Assembly: GCF_900188035.1 (NCBI RefSeq)
Contig: NZ_FZNN01000011.1
Location: 99,436-163,435 of the forward strand
DNA length: 64,000 nucleotides
Reading direction: 5' to 3'
Source of the DNA: Puniceibacterium sediminis
GTDB lineage: Bacteria; Pseudomonadota; Alphaproteobacteria; Rhodobacterales; Rhodobacteraceae
Under the pieces are notes generated by a model. It ran no database searches and was not told the origin of the DNA. It was given only the letters and a program-made list of their open reading frames with translations. The first letter of the stretch is position 1, and every line of letters begins with the position of its first letter. Of the stretch, positions 1 through 10,943 are shown piece by piece. Made by a program: the position numbers and the translations under genes.

Positions 1-25
1 CACGGAAGTCATTCTGCTGCATCAT
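1..25 (-). CDS. possible start of a gene leaving the window
   Basis: Two consecutive ATG codons sit on the minus strand at 25 and 22, preceded by an AGGAA sequence at a good distance, and the frame is open to the window edge (visible peptide MMQQNDFR). The position downstream of radA-cvpA is where purF often lies in related bacteria, but the eight visible residues do not identify any family. This is a tentative call based on the ribosome binding site and context only. Confidence 0.25.
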
Positions 26-114
26 GCCGGGTTCCTAGAGGAAACTGGGCATAAGAGGGGGGCTACGGGTTAAAAAAACATGAATCTGGCTGAGTCGCGG
101 CCCTGCCGAACCGA

Positions 115-687
115 TCAGGCGTCGTTCGGTCCCGGTGCGGCGCAAACATCGACCAGCTGTTCATATTGCGTGGTGATCCAGCCAAGCGCCTGTTCGGGAT
201 TCTGTTCTTCGATCTTGGCGGTGAAGCGGGTGAAAACGGCGGCAGAGCGGCTGTCGTCGATCATCGGAACATCCTGCGAGGTCAGCACCGTGCTGTAGAC
301 AAAGAAGGCCACCGCCACCAGAAGCACACCGCGCGCAACGCCGAACAAAAAGCCAAGACCCTGATCGATGCCGCCAAACAACGACCGCTGCACCAGCGAG
401 GAAAGAAGCGGCGTGAAGAAGGACACGACGATCAGCGCGGCGGCAAAGACCCCCGCAAAGGCGGCGATAATGCTGAGTTCGCAGCTGTCGGACAGAAAAG
501 AGCCGATCATCGGCAATTCCTTGACCAGCGGCTGCACCTGTGGCGCGAACAGGAGGGCGATGAAGCCGGCAAAAATCCATCCGGCAATCGCCATGACTTC
601 GCGTACCAATCCGCGCGAATAGGCAAGTAGCGCCGATAGCACGATGACGACGGCAACGATGCCATCCACTGCGGTAAAACCTTCCAT
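115..687 (-). CDS. cvpA: CvpA family inner-membrane protein
   Basis: This 190-residue protein belongs to the CvpA family, named for a role in colicin V production; its mechanism is not established. Four hydrophobic segments are visible at roughly residues 8-25, 30-50, 72-94 and 115-137, followed by a polar tail of about 50 residues, which is the normal architecture. I chose the Met at 687 because a longer in-frame reading upstream runs antisense into radA and has no family character. It lies 32 nt downstream of radA on the same strand, a common pairing in Rhodobacteraceae, so the two are probably cotranscribed. Confidence 0.88.
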   Translation of the reverse strand: MEGFTAVDGIVAVVIVLSALLAYSRGLVREVMAIAGWIFAGFIALLFAPQVQPLVKELPMIGSFLSDSCELSIIAAFAGVFAAALIVVSFFTPLLSSLVQRSLFGGIDQGLGFLFGVARGVLLVAVAFFVYSTVLTSQDVPMIDDSRSAAVFTRFTAKIEEQNPEQALGWITTQYEQLVDVCAAPGPNDA

Positions 688-719
688 CGGCCTCTTGCCT
701 CTTTCCTTTTTGGTGGCGC

Positions 720-2087
<1,368 letters not shown>

Positions 2088-2160
2088 GGCGATCTTGTGG
2101 CCCAAGGGGGCGGGCATCGCAAGGGGGTGTGTCGCGTCAGGTTTGCGCCACGGGCGCGGT

Positions 2161-2547
2161 TCAGAACAGCGTCACGATCCAGAGGCCAAGCAACCCCAGA
2201 ACCAGCGCGCCGTTGAGCCAGTCAAGCAGCCAAAGGCGGCGCACGGGCAGGAAGGCCGAAACGAAGAACACTGCGGACAGTGTGAGCGGAACGGTCAGGC
2301 CCTGACCCTGCGCCAGCATGCGGGCGGCGGGGCCGTACCATGGGTGCGTCGTCAGCCCCAGCGCCGGGGCAAAGGTGGTCAGGATCGCAGCAGCACAGAG
2401 CAGCAGGACCGCCAGCGCCAGAAGGCGGCTTGGTCCGCGGCCCGCCGCACTGCGGACCAGCGCGAGGACCAGCAGCAGTTCAAGAAACACGAACCGTTTG
2501 ACAAAGATCAGGGCGATCAGGGTCGGGTTGGGTTCGAAAAGGCTCAT
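2161..2547 (-). CDS. small polytopic membrane protein, unknown function
   Basis: I do not recognise this 128-residue protein. It has about four hydrophobic segments (roughly residues 10-32, 42-62, 86-103 and 108-127) and almost no soluble part, so it should be an inner-membrane protein. The start MSLFEPNPTL at 2547 is preferred over an in-frame Met 63 nt upstream because the extra N terminus is proline- and arginine-rich and would overlap the end of alr. It sits between alr and radA on the same strand, only 25 nt after the alr stop, so it may be cotranscribed with alr. Confidence 0.75.
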   Translation of the reverse strand: MSLFEPNPTLIALIFVKRFVFLELLLVLALVRSAAGRGPSRLLALAVLLLCAAAILTTFAPALGLTTHPWYGPAARMLAQGQGLTVPLTLSAVFFVSAFLPVRRLWLLDWLNGALVLGLLGLWIVTLF

Positions 2548-2572
2548 GTGGCACCTGTGTTGGGGCGGGCGC

Positions 2573-3610
2573 TCAGGCCCCGGTGTAGCGCCGTTCATAG
2601 CGCGCGCCAAGCGAGGTCAGGATTTCGTAGCCGATGGTTCCGGCGGCCTCTGCAAGGGTGTCGATGTCCTGATGTCGACCCAGAAGATCAACCGTATCGG
2701 GCGCTGTTTTCAGCGCGCTCACATCCACAGCGATCAGATCCATGGAAATGCGGCCAATGATCTTGCAGCGCGTGTCGCCGACATAGACATGTGCCCTTGG
2801 CCCCATGGCGCGCAGGATGCCATCGGCATAGCCCGCCGCAATCGTGGCCACGCGGGTGACGCCCTGAGCGACCCATGAATTGCCGTAGCCGACGCTTTCA
2901 CCAATGGCGACATCGCGGGTCTGGATCACCGGAATCGACAGTTGCACAACGGGCCGCGCATCATCAAAGGGCTGGCCGCCGTACATCCCGATGCCGGGGC
3001 GCGTCACGTCAAAATGATAATCCGGCCCCAGCAGGATGCCGCCCGTCGCGGCGAGCGAGCGCGGCGCGTCGATCCCGTCTGTCATCTGCTGAAAGACGTG
3101 CAGCTGCCGGGCATTCATCTCATGCGTGGGCTCATCGGCGCAGGCAAGATGGCTCATCACCAGTGTCGGATGCTGGGCGAGGGCAATTTCACGCAGGGCG
3201 GACCATTCCGATGGCTCCATCCCCAGACGGTTCATCCCGGTATCCAGCTGGATGCCAAAGGAATGCCCGGGCAATGCCTCGACGTGGCGCAGCATCTGGT
3301 CGACCGAGTTGATCATCGGGGTCAGTTGCGCGGCCTTCAACAGCGGCGCGTCGCCCGCCATATGGCCGGAAAAGACGTTGATTTCGGGGCCTGATCCCAG
3401 CGCCTTGCGCAGGGCGGCGCCTTCTTCGGCGAGGGCGACAAAAAAGCGCCGCACGCCTTCGATGGCCAGCATGTTGGCAACACGCCCGGCACCAAGGCCA
3501 TAGGCATCCGCCTTCACCACGGCACCGGTTTCGGTGTCCGAATTGGCGGAAAGGCTGCGCCAGTTATGGCGCAGTGCGGCAAGATCTATAGTCAAAACAG
3601 TTTGAGCCAT
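2573..3610 (-). CDS. alr: alanine racemase
   Basis: This enzyme interconverts L- and D-alanine with pyridoxal phosphate and supplies D-Ala for peptidoglycan. The PLP lysine lies in [10 protein letters not shown] (K33) and the opposing catalytic tyrosine in VGYGNSW (Y242), followed by the conserved AGYADGILR segment. At 345 residues the length is close to the family norm. The Met at 3610 ([10 protein letters not shown]) is chosen because family homology begins there; an upstream in-frame Met gives an extra 15 residues without support. It is transcribed divergently from cobT, with a 144-bp shared upstream region. Confidence 0.93.
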   Translation of the reverse strand: MAQTVLTIDLAALRHNWRSLSANSDTETGAVVKADAYGLGAGRVANMLAIEGVRRFFVALAEEGAALRKALGSGPEINVFSGHMAGDAPLLKAAQLTPMINSVDQMLRHVEALPGHSFGIQLDTGMNRLGMEPSEWSALREIALAQHPTLVMSHLACADEPTHEMNARQLHVFQQMTDGIDAPRSLAATGGILLGPDYHFDVTRPGIGMYGGQPFDDARPVVQLSIPVIQTRDVAIGESVGYGNSWVAQGVTRVATIAAGYADGILRAMGPRAHVYVGDTRCKIIGRISMDLIAVDVSALKTAPDTVDLLGRHQDIDTLAEAAGTIGYEILTSLGARYERRYTGA

Positions 3611-3754
3611 GGCGCCGTATTTGGCACGTTCCATCCGGGCGTCAAGCGTAAACATGTCGCGCGCGATCTGTGGCGTCCTGTGGTCGGCAAATTATGCACC
3701 GCCGGGCGGCACTCTTTGGTTGAGCGGCCCCGCCGCCGGGGGTATGCCACGGTT

Positions 3755-4768
3755 ATGAATATGCAAATCACACCCGAATTCGAAACCGCGCTTCAGCGCC
3801 GGATCGATACAAAGACAAAACCGCAGGGTGCCCTGGGCCTGATCGAGGATCTGGCTGCACAGGTGGCGCGCCTTCAGGGCCGGCTGGATCCGGTGATGGA
3901 AAGCTGTGCGCTGATCCTCTTTGCCGCCGATCATGGCATCGCGGAGGAGGGCGTTTCGGCCTATCCGCCAGCGGTCACCCGGCAGATGGTGCTGAACTTT
4001 GCCGGTGGCGGGGCGGCGGCGAACGTCTTTGCCCGAGCGGGTGGCATCGACCTGCGGGTGGTCAACGCCGGGGTTATCGGCGGGCCTTTCGATCTGCCAC
4101 AGATCGAGGATCGACCGCTGGGCGAGGGCACGGCGAGCTTTCTGAACGGGCCGGCGATGTCTGCGCAGCAGTTGGACCGGGCGCTGGAGATCGGGCGCGA
4201 CCTTGGGGCCGATGGAACGTTCCAGGCGATGGCTTTTGGCGAGATGGGCATCGGCAACACCTCTGCCGCGTCGGTCATGGCGCACAAGCTGACCGGCATG
4301 GCGCTGGACACGCTTGTGGGGCGCGGTACGGGCCTTGAGGATGCTAGTCTGGCACATAAACGTGTGGTGCTGGGCACGGCGGCAGCGCGGACCGGAGAGT
4401 TGTCGGCGCGCGAGGTTCTGCAAGAATACGGCGGTTTCGAAATCGCAATGATGACCGGCGCGATGCTGGGCGCCGCCGACGCGGGCCGGGTGGTGCTGGT
4501 GGACGGGTTTATTGCCAGCGTTTCGGCGCTTGCCGCCTGCGCATTGGACCCCGGCGCCCGCGCGGCGATGGTGTTTGCGCACCGATCCGCCGAATCCGGG
4601 CATGGTGCCGTGCTGGATGCGCTGGACGCCGCGCCGCTGCTAAGTCTGAACATGCGGCTTGGCGAAGGATCGGGGGCTGCGCTGGCCTGGCCGTTGCTGC
4701 GCGCTGCGGTTGCCATGCTGAACGAAATGGCAAGCTTTGAGTCGGCCGGCGTGTCGGGACCGGCCTGA
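3755..4768 (+). CDS. cobT: nicotinate-nucleotide--dimethylbenzimidazole phosphoribosyltransferase
   Basis: CobT makes alpha-ribazole phosphate from dimethylbenzimidazole and nicotinate mononucleotide for the lower ligand of vitamin B12. The 337-residue sequence shows family landmarks: KPQGALGLIEDLA near the N terminus, AADHGIAEEGVSAYP, the GEMGIGNTSAA block and a C-terminal LRLGEGSGAALAWP-like segment. The start MNMQITPEF at 3755 fits the family; the frame is open further upstream but there overlaps the alr start antisense. cobS begins 1 nt after the stop, so the two are translationally close. I saw no convincing cobalamin riboswitch upstream. Confidence 0.94.
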   Translation: MNMQITPEFETALQRRIDTKTKPQGALGLIEDLAAQVARLQGRLDPVMESCALILFAADHGIAEEGVSAYPPAVTRQMVLNFAGGGAAANVFARAGGIDLRVVNAGVIGGPFDLPQIEDRPLGEGTASFLNGPAMSAQQLDRALEIGRDLGADGTFQAMAFGEMGIGNTSAASVMAHKLTGMALDTLVGRGTGLEDASLAHKRVVLGTAAARTGELSAREVLQEYGGFEIAMMTGAMLGAADAGRVVLVDGFIASVSALAACALDPGARAAMVFAHRSAESGHGAVLDALDAAPLLSLNMRLGEGSGAALAWPLLRAAVAMLNEMASFESAGVSGPA

Positions 4769-4769
4769 C

Positions 4770-5549
4770 GTGGGACAACCGTTTCAAGAGAATGCAAAGA
4801 CCGAATGGGGGCTGTTCCTGCTGGCGGTGCAGTTCCTGACCCGCCTTCCGGTGCCCCGGGATCTGCCGTTTTCTGATGATTTGCTGATCCGGGCGACCAA
4901 ATATTACCCGCTGGTCGGTCTGCTGATCGGTTCGATCGGGGCGCTGGTATTGGTCATTTCCGAAGGTTGGCTGGGGATGCCGGTGGCGGTGATCCTGTCA
5001 CTGGCGGCGACGCTGGCAGCCACGGGGGCGTTTCACGAGGATGGTCTGGCGGATGCAGCTGACGGGCTTTGGGGCGGGTTGACGCGCGAGCGGCGGCTGG
5101 AGATCATGCGCGACAGCCGTATCGGCACCTATGGCGCGGTGATGCTGGGCGTGGTGCTGGCGCTGAAGGTCACGCTGCTGATGAGTTTCGCACCCGGGGT
5201 GGCGGCCTGGCTGCTGATCCTGGGGCATGTACTGGGGCGGATGTCTGCGGTGCATGTGATCGCCACCACGGGATATGCCCGCCACAGCGGGGCAAAGTTC
5301 GTTGCCCCCACGGTGACACCGGATGGTTATCGTGTCGCGCTGGTCCTGTCGCTGGTTGTGCTGTTCGCAGGGATGCTGGTGCTGGGGGCTGGTGCGGCGC
5401 TCTGGGGTCTGATGCTGTGTATCCTGTTGGCACAGGCGGTTCGGCGGATCTGCCTGCGCAAGATCGGGGGCTATACCGGCGACTGTCTGGGCGCGACCCA
5501 GCAGTTTGGTGAGTTGGGGATCTATCTGGGCGTTGCTCTTTGGCTATAA
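4770..5549 (+). CDS. cobS: adenosylcobinamide-GDP ribazoletransferase
   Basis: CobS (CobV in Pseudomonas nomenclature) joins alpha-ribazole to adenosylcobinamide-GDP, the final assembly step of B12, and is an integral membrane enzyme. The 259-residue protein shows the family opening QFLTRLPVP, the acidic FHEDGLADAADGLWGG segment expected to bind metal, and several membrane helices in the second half. I place the start at a GTG directly after the cobT stop; an in-frame ATG 33 nt upstream lies inside cobT and adds a non-conserved tail. The end overlaps the next gene by 10 nt. Confidence 0.93.
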   Translation: MGQPFQENAKTEWGLFLLAVQFLTRLPVPRDLPFSDDLLIRATKYYPLVGLLIGSIGALVLVISEGWLGMPVAVILSLAATLAATGAFHEDGLADAADGLWGGLTRERRLEIMRDSRIGTYGAVMLGVVLALKVTLLMSFAPGVAAWLLILGHVLGRMSAVHVIATTGYARHSGAKFVAPTVTPDGYRVALVLSLVVLFAGMLVLGAGAALWGLMLCILLAQAVRRICLRKIGGYTGDCLGATQQFGELGIYLGVALWL

Positions 5550-6043
5550 CCCTTGTGCGCCACACCCGGCCGGATGTGGCCGAGGGGCTGTGTTACGGGC
5601 GCACGGATTTGGGGCTGGCGGCGGGATCCATGGCAGATTGTGACGGGGTGATTACCCGGCTGTCATGCCCGACGATGGTGGTTTCTTCGCCTTTGGAACG
5701 ATGCAGAGTGCTGGCGAGCCGGATTTCGGGGGCCTTTGGCGTTGAACAGACGGTGTCGCAGGACTTTGCCGAGATGGATTTCGGGCATTGGGAAAACCGC
5801 CGCTGGGATGACATCGGGCGCGACGCGCTGGACGCCTGGGCGGCGGATTTTCTGGGATACGCCGGACATGGCGGCGAAAGTGTCGCGCAGCTGCGTGACC
5901 GTGTGGCGCGGGGACTGGACAGCGTTCCCGAGGGGGCGCTTGTTGTGACCCACGCCGGTGTGATCAAGGCGGCGCTGGTGCTGCGCGGCGACGCGGCGGG
6001 CTGGGATCATCGCCCCGGTTTTGGTGCGGTGGTCAGGGTCTGA
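5540..6043 (+). CDS. histidine phosphatase family protein (alpha-ribazole phosphatase-like)
   Basis: This 167-residue protein is a phosphoglycerate-mutase-type phosphatase: the phospho-accepting histidine lies in LVRHTRP (H8), a second block reads AEMDFGHWENR and the C-terminal histidine sits in VTHAGVI. The RHT-P variant and the position directly after cobT-cobS suggest it dephosphorylates alpha-ribazole phosphate (CobC role), which is inference from context. The start appears to be TTG at 5540, overlapping the cobS stop by 10 nt; a later start would remove the RH motif. It is shorter than most CobC proteins but has all catalytic blocks. Confidence 0.85.
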   Translation: MAITLVRHTRPDVAEGLCYGRTDLGLAAGSMADCDGVITRLSCPTMVVSSPLERCRVLASRISGAFGVEQTVSQDFAEMDFGHWENRRWDDIGRDALDAWAADFLGYAGHGGESVAQLRDRVARGLDSVPEGALVVTHAGVIKAALVLRGDAAGWDHRPGFGAVVRV

Positions 6044-6177
6044 CAGGCGTGCTCGGGCGTCCCACCCGGACCCGCCCTAGCCCGCCTGTGCGCCATGCGG
6101 CGCGGGATGTTGATAAGTGGGATCGAGATTTTCAGTGGGGCGTTGCCTGGCAGGGCCGGGAATCTGCCGAGAAGCGG

Positions 6178-6307
6178 TTCAGGGGCAGCTGTGCCCCTGA
6201 ACGCGCATCGACCAGTGTTTGGCGATTCGTCCGCGCGTCAAGGACGCGTGCCGCGCCGCGGCAAGCCGCGGTGGCCTGCGGCCATCCCTGACGCGCAGAC
6301 GAATCGC
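6178..6307. repeat. cluster of nested palindromes between convergent genes
   Basis: Two inverted repeats occupy the gap between the phosphatase gene and dnaB. The first (6178-6201) has perfect 10-bp arms, TTCAGGGGCA and TGCCCCTGAA. The second has 19-nt arms at 6222-6240 and 6289-6307 with one mismatch; its 48-nt loop contains two smaller hairpins, CCGCGG-CAAG-CCGCGG and TGGCC-TGC-GGCCA. The folded form would be a branched, cruciform-like structure. It may act as a bidirectional terminator for the convergent genes, although no T-run is present. Confidence 0.8.
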
Positions 6308-6317
6308 GATTGTGGGG

Positions 6318-7814
6318 TTAAAAGCTGCTGTCGTCGTTGTTCTGCCAGGGTTTCACGAGGTTGCCGAAGCGGGTGAACTGACCCTCGAACGACAGTTCCA
6401 CGGTGCCGATGGGGCCGTGACGCTGTTTGCCGATGACGACTTCGGCCTTGCCGTGCAGGCGTTCCATTTCCTCTTGCCAGGCGGCCATCTTGTCGAGGTC
6501 GTGATCGCCGGGCTTTTCGCGTTCCTTGTAGTATTCTTCGCGGAACACGAACATCACCACGTCGGCGTCCTGTTCGATCGAGCCGGATTCACGCAGGTCA
6601 GACAGCTGCGGGCGCTTGTCTTCGCGGGATTCGACCTGACGCGACAGCTGCGACAGGGCGATCACCGGGATGTGGAGTTCCTTGGCGATGGCCTTGAGGC
6701 CCATGGTGATTTCCGAAATCTCGTTCACCCGGTTTTCGGATTTTCCGGTGCCGCGCACCAGCTGGAGATAGTCGACCATCAGCACGTCAAGCCCGTGGGT
6801 CCGTTTCAGGCGGCGGGCGCGGGCGGCAAGCTGGCTGATCGGCAGGGCGGGCGTGTCATCGATGTAAAGCGGGCAGGCCTCAAGCGACTTGGCGGCATCG
6901 ACGAAGCGGCGGAATTCGGCCTCTGTCATGTCGCCGCGGCGGATCTGTTCGCTGGGCACTTCGGAGGCCTCGGAGAGGATCCGGGCGGCGAGCTGTTCGG
7001 CGCTCATTTCCAGCGAATAGAAACCGACCACGCCGCCTTCGATTGCGCCTTCTGTGCCATCTGCCTTCAGGCCACGCTTGTAGGCCTTGGCGACGTTGAA
7101 GGCGATGTTGGTGGCCAGCGAGGTTTTGCCCATCGACGGACGACCGGCAAGGATCAGCAGGTCAGAAGGGTGCAATCCGCCAAGTTTCTTGTCCATGTCG
7201 GTCAGGCCGGTCGAGATGCCCGAAAGACCGCCTTCGCGCTGGTAGGCGGCGTTGGCGACGTTCACGGCGTCCGTCACCGCACGCAGAAAGCTTTGGAAAC
7301 CGGATTCGGAATTGCCCTGTTCGGCAAGTTTATAAAGCGCCTGTTCCGCTTCGACGATCTGTTCGCGCGGTTCGTTGGCGACATCGACCTTGGACGCCTT
7401 GGCCGAAATATCGCGGCCAAGCGAAATCAGATCGCGGCGGATCGCGAGGTCATAGATCATCTGCGCATAGTCGCGCACCGCAAAGGAACTGATCGCGGCA
7501 CCGGCAAGGCGGGCAAGATAAGCAGGGCCGCCAAGTTCCTTGAGGCCTTCGTCATCTTCCATGAACGCCTTGAGCGTCACCGGCGAGGCAAGGTTGTTCT
7601 TGGCGATGCGGGCGGCAGAGATTTCGTAGATACGGGCATGCACAGGATCAAAGAAATGATGCGCGCCGATGATCGACGCGACGCGATCATAGATGTCGTT
7701 GTTGGTCAGGATGGCACCCAGAAGCTGCTGTTCGGCCTCGATGGAGTGCGGCATGGTTTCCGGCGCCTGTACCTCGGCCCCTGTTGGATTGAATGCGGTG
7801 ATTTCGTTCATCAT
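6318..7814 (-). CDS. dnaB: replicative DNA helicase DnaB
   Basis: DnaB is the hexameric helicase that unwinds DNA ahead of the replisome. The 498-residue sequence has the N-terminal DnaB domain (about 22-125) and the RecA-like C-terminal domain with Walker A GRPSMGKT at 224-231, a GFYSLEMSAEQL block and the VDYLQLVRG segment. A short insertion (about 245-262) follows the first helicase motif. I start at the ATG pair at 7814/7811, which has an AGGGGCAG sequence just upstream; the Met at 7877 lacks a ribosome binding site. It converges with the phosphatase gene across the palindrome cluster. Confidence 0.95.
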   Translation of the reverse strand: MMNEITAFNPTGAEVQAPETMPHSIEAEQQLLGAILTNNDIYDRVASIIGAHHFFDPVHARIYEISAARIAKNNLASPVTLKAFMEDDEGLKELGGPAYLARLAGAAISSFAVRDYAQMIYDLAIRRDLISLGRDISAKASKVDVANEPREQIVEAEQALYKLAEQGNSESGFQSFLRAVTDAVNVANAAYQREGGLSGISTGLTDMDKKLGGLHPSDLLILAGRPSMGKTSLATNIAFNVAKAYKRGLKADGTEGAIEGGVVGFYSLEMSAEQLAARILSEASEVPSEQIRRGDMTEAEFRRFVDAAKSLEACPLYIDDTPALPISQLAARARRLKRTHGLDVLMVDYLQLVRGTGKSENRVNEISEITMGLKAIAKELHIPVIALSQLSRQVESREDKRPQLSDLRESGSIEQDADVVMFVFREEYYKEREKPGDHDLDKMAAWQEEMERLHGKAEVVIGKQRHGPIGTVELSFEGQFTRFGNLVKPWQNNDDSSF

Positions 7815-8035
7815 CTGCCCCTGATCTCTGCTCGGATTCGCGCGCCGGTTGAACGGTCTTGCGTGTTGGGTCGTCATAACAAAAGCCGCAGGTTTGCCCT
7901 AGTGGGACAACTCTGGGGATAAGTTGCGGGAAATGGCAAAGCACCGCTGATGACCAGAAAGTTCATTCAACATACGGTATCTTTATGGCACCTGTCCACT
8001 ATATCCGGGATGGGCAGGCGATTCTTTGCGTCGAT

Positions 8036-8044
8036 TTATCCACA
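8036..8044 (+). promoter_or_regulatory. perfect DnaA box
   Basis: TTATCCACA, an exact match to the DnaA consensus, lies in the gap between pyrE and dnaB, about 220 bp upstream of the dnaB start. A single box can be chance, but its position upstream of the replicative helicase gene makes DnaA control plausible. This is inference only. Confidence 0.45.
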
Positions 8045-8058
8045 GGGCCGTGGGATAT

Positions 8059-8736
8059 TTATTTTGTGTTCAACTGACGCCACTTGGCGGGATCGGTGAG
8101 GAAAGATTCAACTTCCGCGAGTGTTTTTGTGTCAAATGTGCCTTGCGTGCGGGCCTCGGCCAGCACGTCCCACCATGTGCAGAGGTGGTGCAGGGCCACA
8201 CCGTGATCGCCCAGTGTCTTGATCGTTTCGGGGAAGATTCCGTAGTAAAAGATCACCGCCGTATGGGCGCAGGTGGCGCCGGTGTCGCGGATTGCATCGA
8301 CGAAGCTGAGTTTCGAGCCGCCGTCGGTGGTCAGATCCTCGACCAGCAGCACGCGTTCGCCTTCGCTCATCGCGCCCTCAATACGGGCGTTGCGGCCGTA
8401 GCCTTTGGGTTTCTTGCGCACATAGGTCATGGGCAGGGCCATGCGTTCGGCCACAAGGGCGGCAAACGGGATGCCCGCGGTTTCGCCGCCGGCGATGTTG
8501 TCAAACGCTTCGAACCCGGCGTCGCGCATCACCTTGGCAGTCAGAAAATCCATCAGGGTCGAGCGGATACGCGGATAAGAGATCAGCTTGCGGCAGTCGA
8601 TATAGACCGGCGAGGGCAGACCGCTCGCAAAGATGAAGGGTTCAGCCGCGTTGAAATGCACCGCCTTGATTTCCAGCAGCATACGGGCGGTCAGGCGCGC
8701 CATCTCTTCGGAGCTCGGAGCATTTGTGGGGATCAT
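8059..8736 (-). CDS. pyrE: orotate phosphoribosyltransferase
   Basis: PyrE converts orotate and PRPP to orotidine monophosphate in pyrimidine synthesis. The 225-residue protein carries the PRPP-binding motif [13 protein letters not shown] and the substrate-lysine region VRKKPKGYG, plus the N-terminal [18 protein letters not shown] block typical of alphaproteobacterial forms. It lies 35 nt downstream of pyrC on the same strand, so the two pyrimidine genes very probably form one transcript. Nothing appears truncated. Confidence 0.95.
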   Translation of the reverse strand: MIPTNAPSSEEMARLTARMLLEIKAVHFNAAEPFIFASGLPSPVYIDCRKLISYPRIRSTLMDFLTAKVMRDAGFEAFDNIAGGETAGIPFAALVAERMALPMTYVRKKPKGYGRNARIEGAMSEGERVLLVEDLTTDGGSKLSFVDAIRDTGATCAHTAVIFYYGIFPETIKTLGDHGVALHHLCTWWDVLAEARTQGTFDTKTLAEVESFLTDPAKWRQLNTK

Positions 8737-8771
8737 CGGATGGGCCTTTCGGGGTAGGGGCGGAGTCGGGA

Positions 8772-9812
8772 TCAGGGCGTGACGGCCCAGTGCAGCGGAA
8801 AACCGGGATCAAAGACGGTGACGGAATCGCCGTCGGCGTCGATCTTGGCCGGATAGCTGACGGGCGCGCCTTTGGTCAGGGTCAGCGTTCCTTCGTTCAC
8901 CGGCAGGCCATAAAAGGCGGGGCCATTGAGCGAGGTGAAGGCCTCGAGCTTGTCCAGAGCACCATCCTGTTCGAACACCTCGGCGAGGATCGACATGGTG
9001 TTGGTGGCGGTAAAGCAGCCCGCACAGCCGCAGGCATGTTCCTTGAGCGCATCCACATGCGGCGCGGAATCTGTGCCAAGGAAATAGCTCGGGTTGCCCG
9101 AGGTGGCAGCGGCGCGCAGGGCTAGGCGGTGCTCTTCGCGCTTGGCCACCGGCAGGCAGTAGTAATGCGGTTTGATCCCGCCAACGAGGATATGATTGCG
9201 GTTGATGACAAGGTGATGAGTGGTGATCGTCGCCGCCAGATCGGCTCCGCCTTCGCGGGCATACTGCGCGCCTTGGGTGGTGGTGATGTGTTCCATTACC
9301 ACGCGCAGACCGGGGGTGGCGCGGCGGATCGGGTCAAGCACGCGGTCGATGAACACCGCCTCGCGGTCAAAGATGTCGACGGACGCGTCGGTGACTTCGC
9401 CGTGCATACAAAGCGGCAGACCGATTTCGGCCATCTTTTCCAGCACCGGGCGGACCTTGTTGAAATCGCTGACACCAGAGGCGGAATTGGTCGTGGCACC
9501 GGCGGGGTAAAGTTTCACCGCTTTGATGAGCCCCGAGGCATGTGCGGCGGCAACATCCGCAGGGTTGGTATCCTCGGTCAGGTAGAGCGTCATCAACGGC
9601 TCAAAACGCGCGCCTTCGGGCAGGGCGGCAAGGATCCTGTCGCGGTAGGCGGCGGCCTGTGCGCCGGTCACGACTGGCGGCACGAGGTTCGGCATGATGA
9701 TGGCACGGGCAAAGTGGCGCGCGGTTTCGGGGGCCACGGCGCGCAACATCGCGCCATCGCGCAGGTGCAGGTGCCAGTCATCGGGACGGCGAATTGTAAG
9801 GCTCTGTGTCAT
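8772..9812 (-). CDS. pyrC: dihydroorotase, class II
   Basis: PyrC cyclises carbamoyl aspartate to dihydroorotate. The 346-residue length and the metal-binding HLHLRDG motif near residue 16 place it in the short, type II group resembling the E. coli enzyme. The lysine expected to be carbamylated lies in [15 protein letters not shown], and further metal ligands occur in MHGEV and VMEHITT; the flexible-loop region near the C terminus is present. It is the first gene of the pyrC-pyrE pair. Confidence 0.95.
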   Translation of the reverse strand: MTQSLTIRRPDDWHLHLRDGAMLRAVAPETARHFARAIIMPNLVPPVVTGAQAAAYRDRILAALPEGARFEPLMTLYLTEDTNPADVAAAHASGLIKAVKLYPAGATTNSASGVSDFNKVRPVLEKMAEIGLPLCMHGEVTDASVDIFDREAVFIDRVLDPIRRATPGLRVVMEHITTTQGAQYAREGGADLAATITTHHLVINRNHILVGGIKPHYYCLPVAKREEHRLALRAAATSGNPSYFLGTDSAPHVDALKEHACGCAGCFTATNTMSILAEVFEQDGALDKLEAFTSLNGPAFYGLPVNEGTLTLTKGAPVSYPAKIDADGDSVTVFDPGFPLHWAVTP

Positions 9813-10033
9813 GGCGATGCGGTTAGCACGGCGGCAGGCGGACGCGCCAGTGGATTTGCACGTTTCACGCAGGCGGGACGCCTCGGCAGGCAGTCAAAGC
9901 CGTTTTGCGCAGCATCCTGCGTCATTGCCCCCTGACACTGGATCGTTCCAACCGGGGTCTCCATGCGACCTATGCGCTATTGACCCGGCCAATCCTGCCG
10001 TGCAGCAAAAGGGGCACCCAACAGGAGCGAGAC

Positions 10034-10942
10034 ATGCAGATACCGCAATCCATCGACGCCGTTCAAAGCACGCTGGCCGATACCGGCTATGTCTGCGGGC
10101 GGGCCCTGGCCACGGTTGTCTTTCTGTCACTGAAACTGGGTCGGCCGCTGTTTCTGGAGGGCGAGGCGGGCGTGGGCAAGACCGAGATCGCCAAGGCGCT
10201 GGCGCTGGCGCTGGGTCGCCGCCTGATCCGGCTTCAATGTTACGAAGGGCTCGATGCGTCGTCTGCGGTGTATGAGTGGAACTTTCCAGCGCAGATGATC
10301 GCCATCCGCACGGCCGAGGCGTCGGGTGGGGCCGACCGGCAGGCGTTGAAGACCGAACTCTTCTCCGAAGAATTCCTTGTTGAACGCCCCTTGTTGCAGG
10401 CCATGCGTGGGGACGAAAACGGCGCGCCGATCCTGCTGATCGATGAAATTGACCGCACGGATGAACCGTTCGAGGCATTCCTGCTCGAAGCGCTTTCGGA
10501 TTTTCAGGTCACCATCCCTGAACTTGGAACGATCCAGGCTCCCGAGCCGCCCATCGTCATTCTGACCAGCAACCGCACCCGCGAAGTGCACGACGCCCTG
10601 AAACGCCGCTGTCTCTACCACTGGGTCGACTACCCGACCTTTGATCGCGAGGTCGAAATCCTGCACGCCCGCGCGCCAGAGGCCGCCGAGACGCTAAGCC
10701 GCGAGATCGTGGCCTTTGTGCAGAAACTGCGCACCGAGGATCTGTTCAAGAAACCCGGCGTGGCGGAAACCATCGACTGGGCGAAATGCCTGCTGGCGCT
10801 GGATGTGATCGACCTGTCGCCCGAGGTGATCAGCGACACCCTTGGCGCGATCCTGAAGTATCAGGACGACATTCAAAAGATCCAGGGGTCTGAGGCCAAA
10901 CGCCTGCTGGACGAAGCCCGCGCTTCGCTCGCCCCGGCCTGA
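10034..10942 (+). CDS. MoxR-type AAA ATPase
   Basis: This 302-residue AAA+ ATPase has Walker A GEAGVGKT at 43-50, Walker B LLIDEIDR and a sensor-1 region VILTSNRTREVHDALKRRC. MoxR ATPases act as chaperones that insert cofactors or remodel complexes together with a von Willebrand factor A partner. The start at 10034 has AGGAG nine bases upstream; the frame is open earlier but without a binding site. The VWA gene at 11003 follows on the same strand and is its probable partner, as in CoxD/CoxE-like pairs, although no carbon monoxide dehydrogenase genes are nearby. Confidence 0.9.
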   Translation: MQIPQSIDAVQSTLADTGYVCGRALATVVFLSLKLGRPLFLEGEAGVGKTEIAKALALALGRRLIRLQCYEGLDASSAVYEWNFPAQMIAIRTAEASGGADRQALKTELFSEEFLVERPLLQAMRGDENGAPILLIDEIDRTDEPFEAFLLEALSDFQVTIPELGTIQAPEPPIVILTSNRTREVHDALKRRCLYHWVDYPTFDREVEILHARAPEAAETLSREIVAFVQKLRTEDLFKKPGVAETIDWAKCLLALDVIDLSPEVISDTLGAILKYQDDIQKIQGSEAKRLLDEARASLAPA

Positions 10943-10943
10943 T

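Noticed and set aside
3611..3754. cobalamin riboswitch upstream of cobT
   Set aside because: The gap is too short for the usual element and the conserved B12-box core is not visible.
6219..7922. 567-codon plus-strand frame
   Set aside because: Antisense of dnaB, which has intact helicase motifs.
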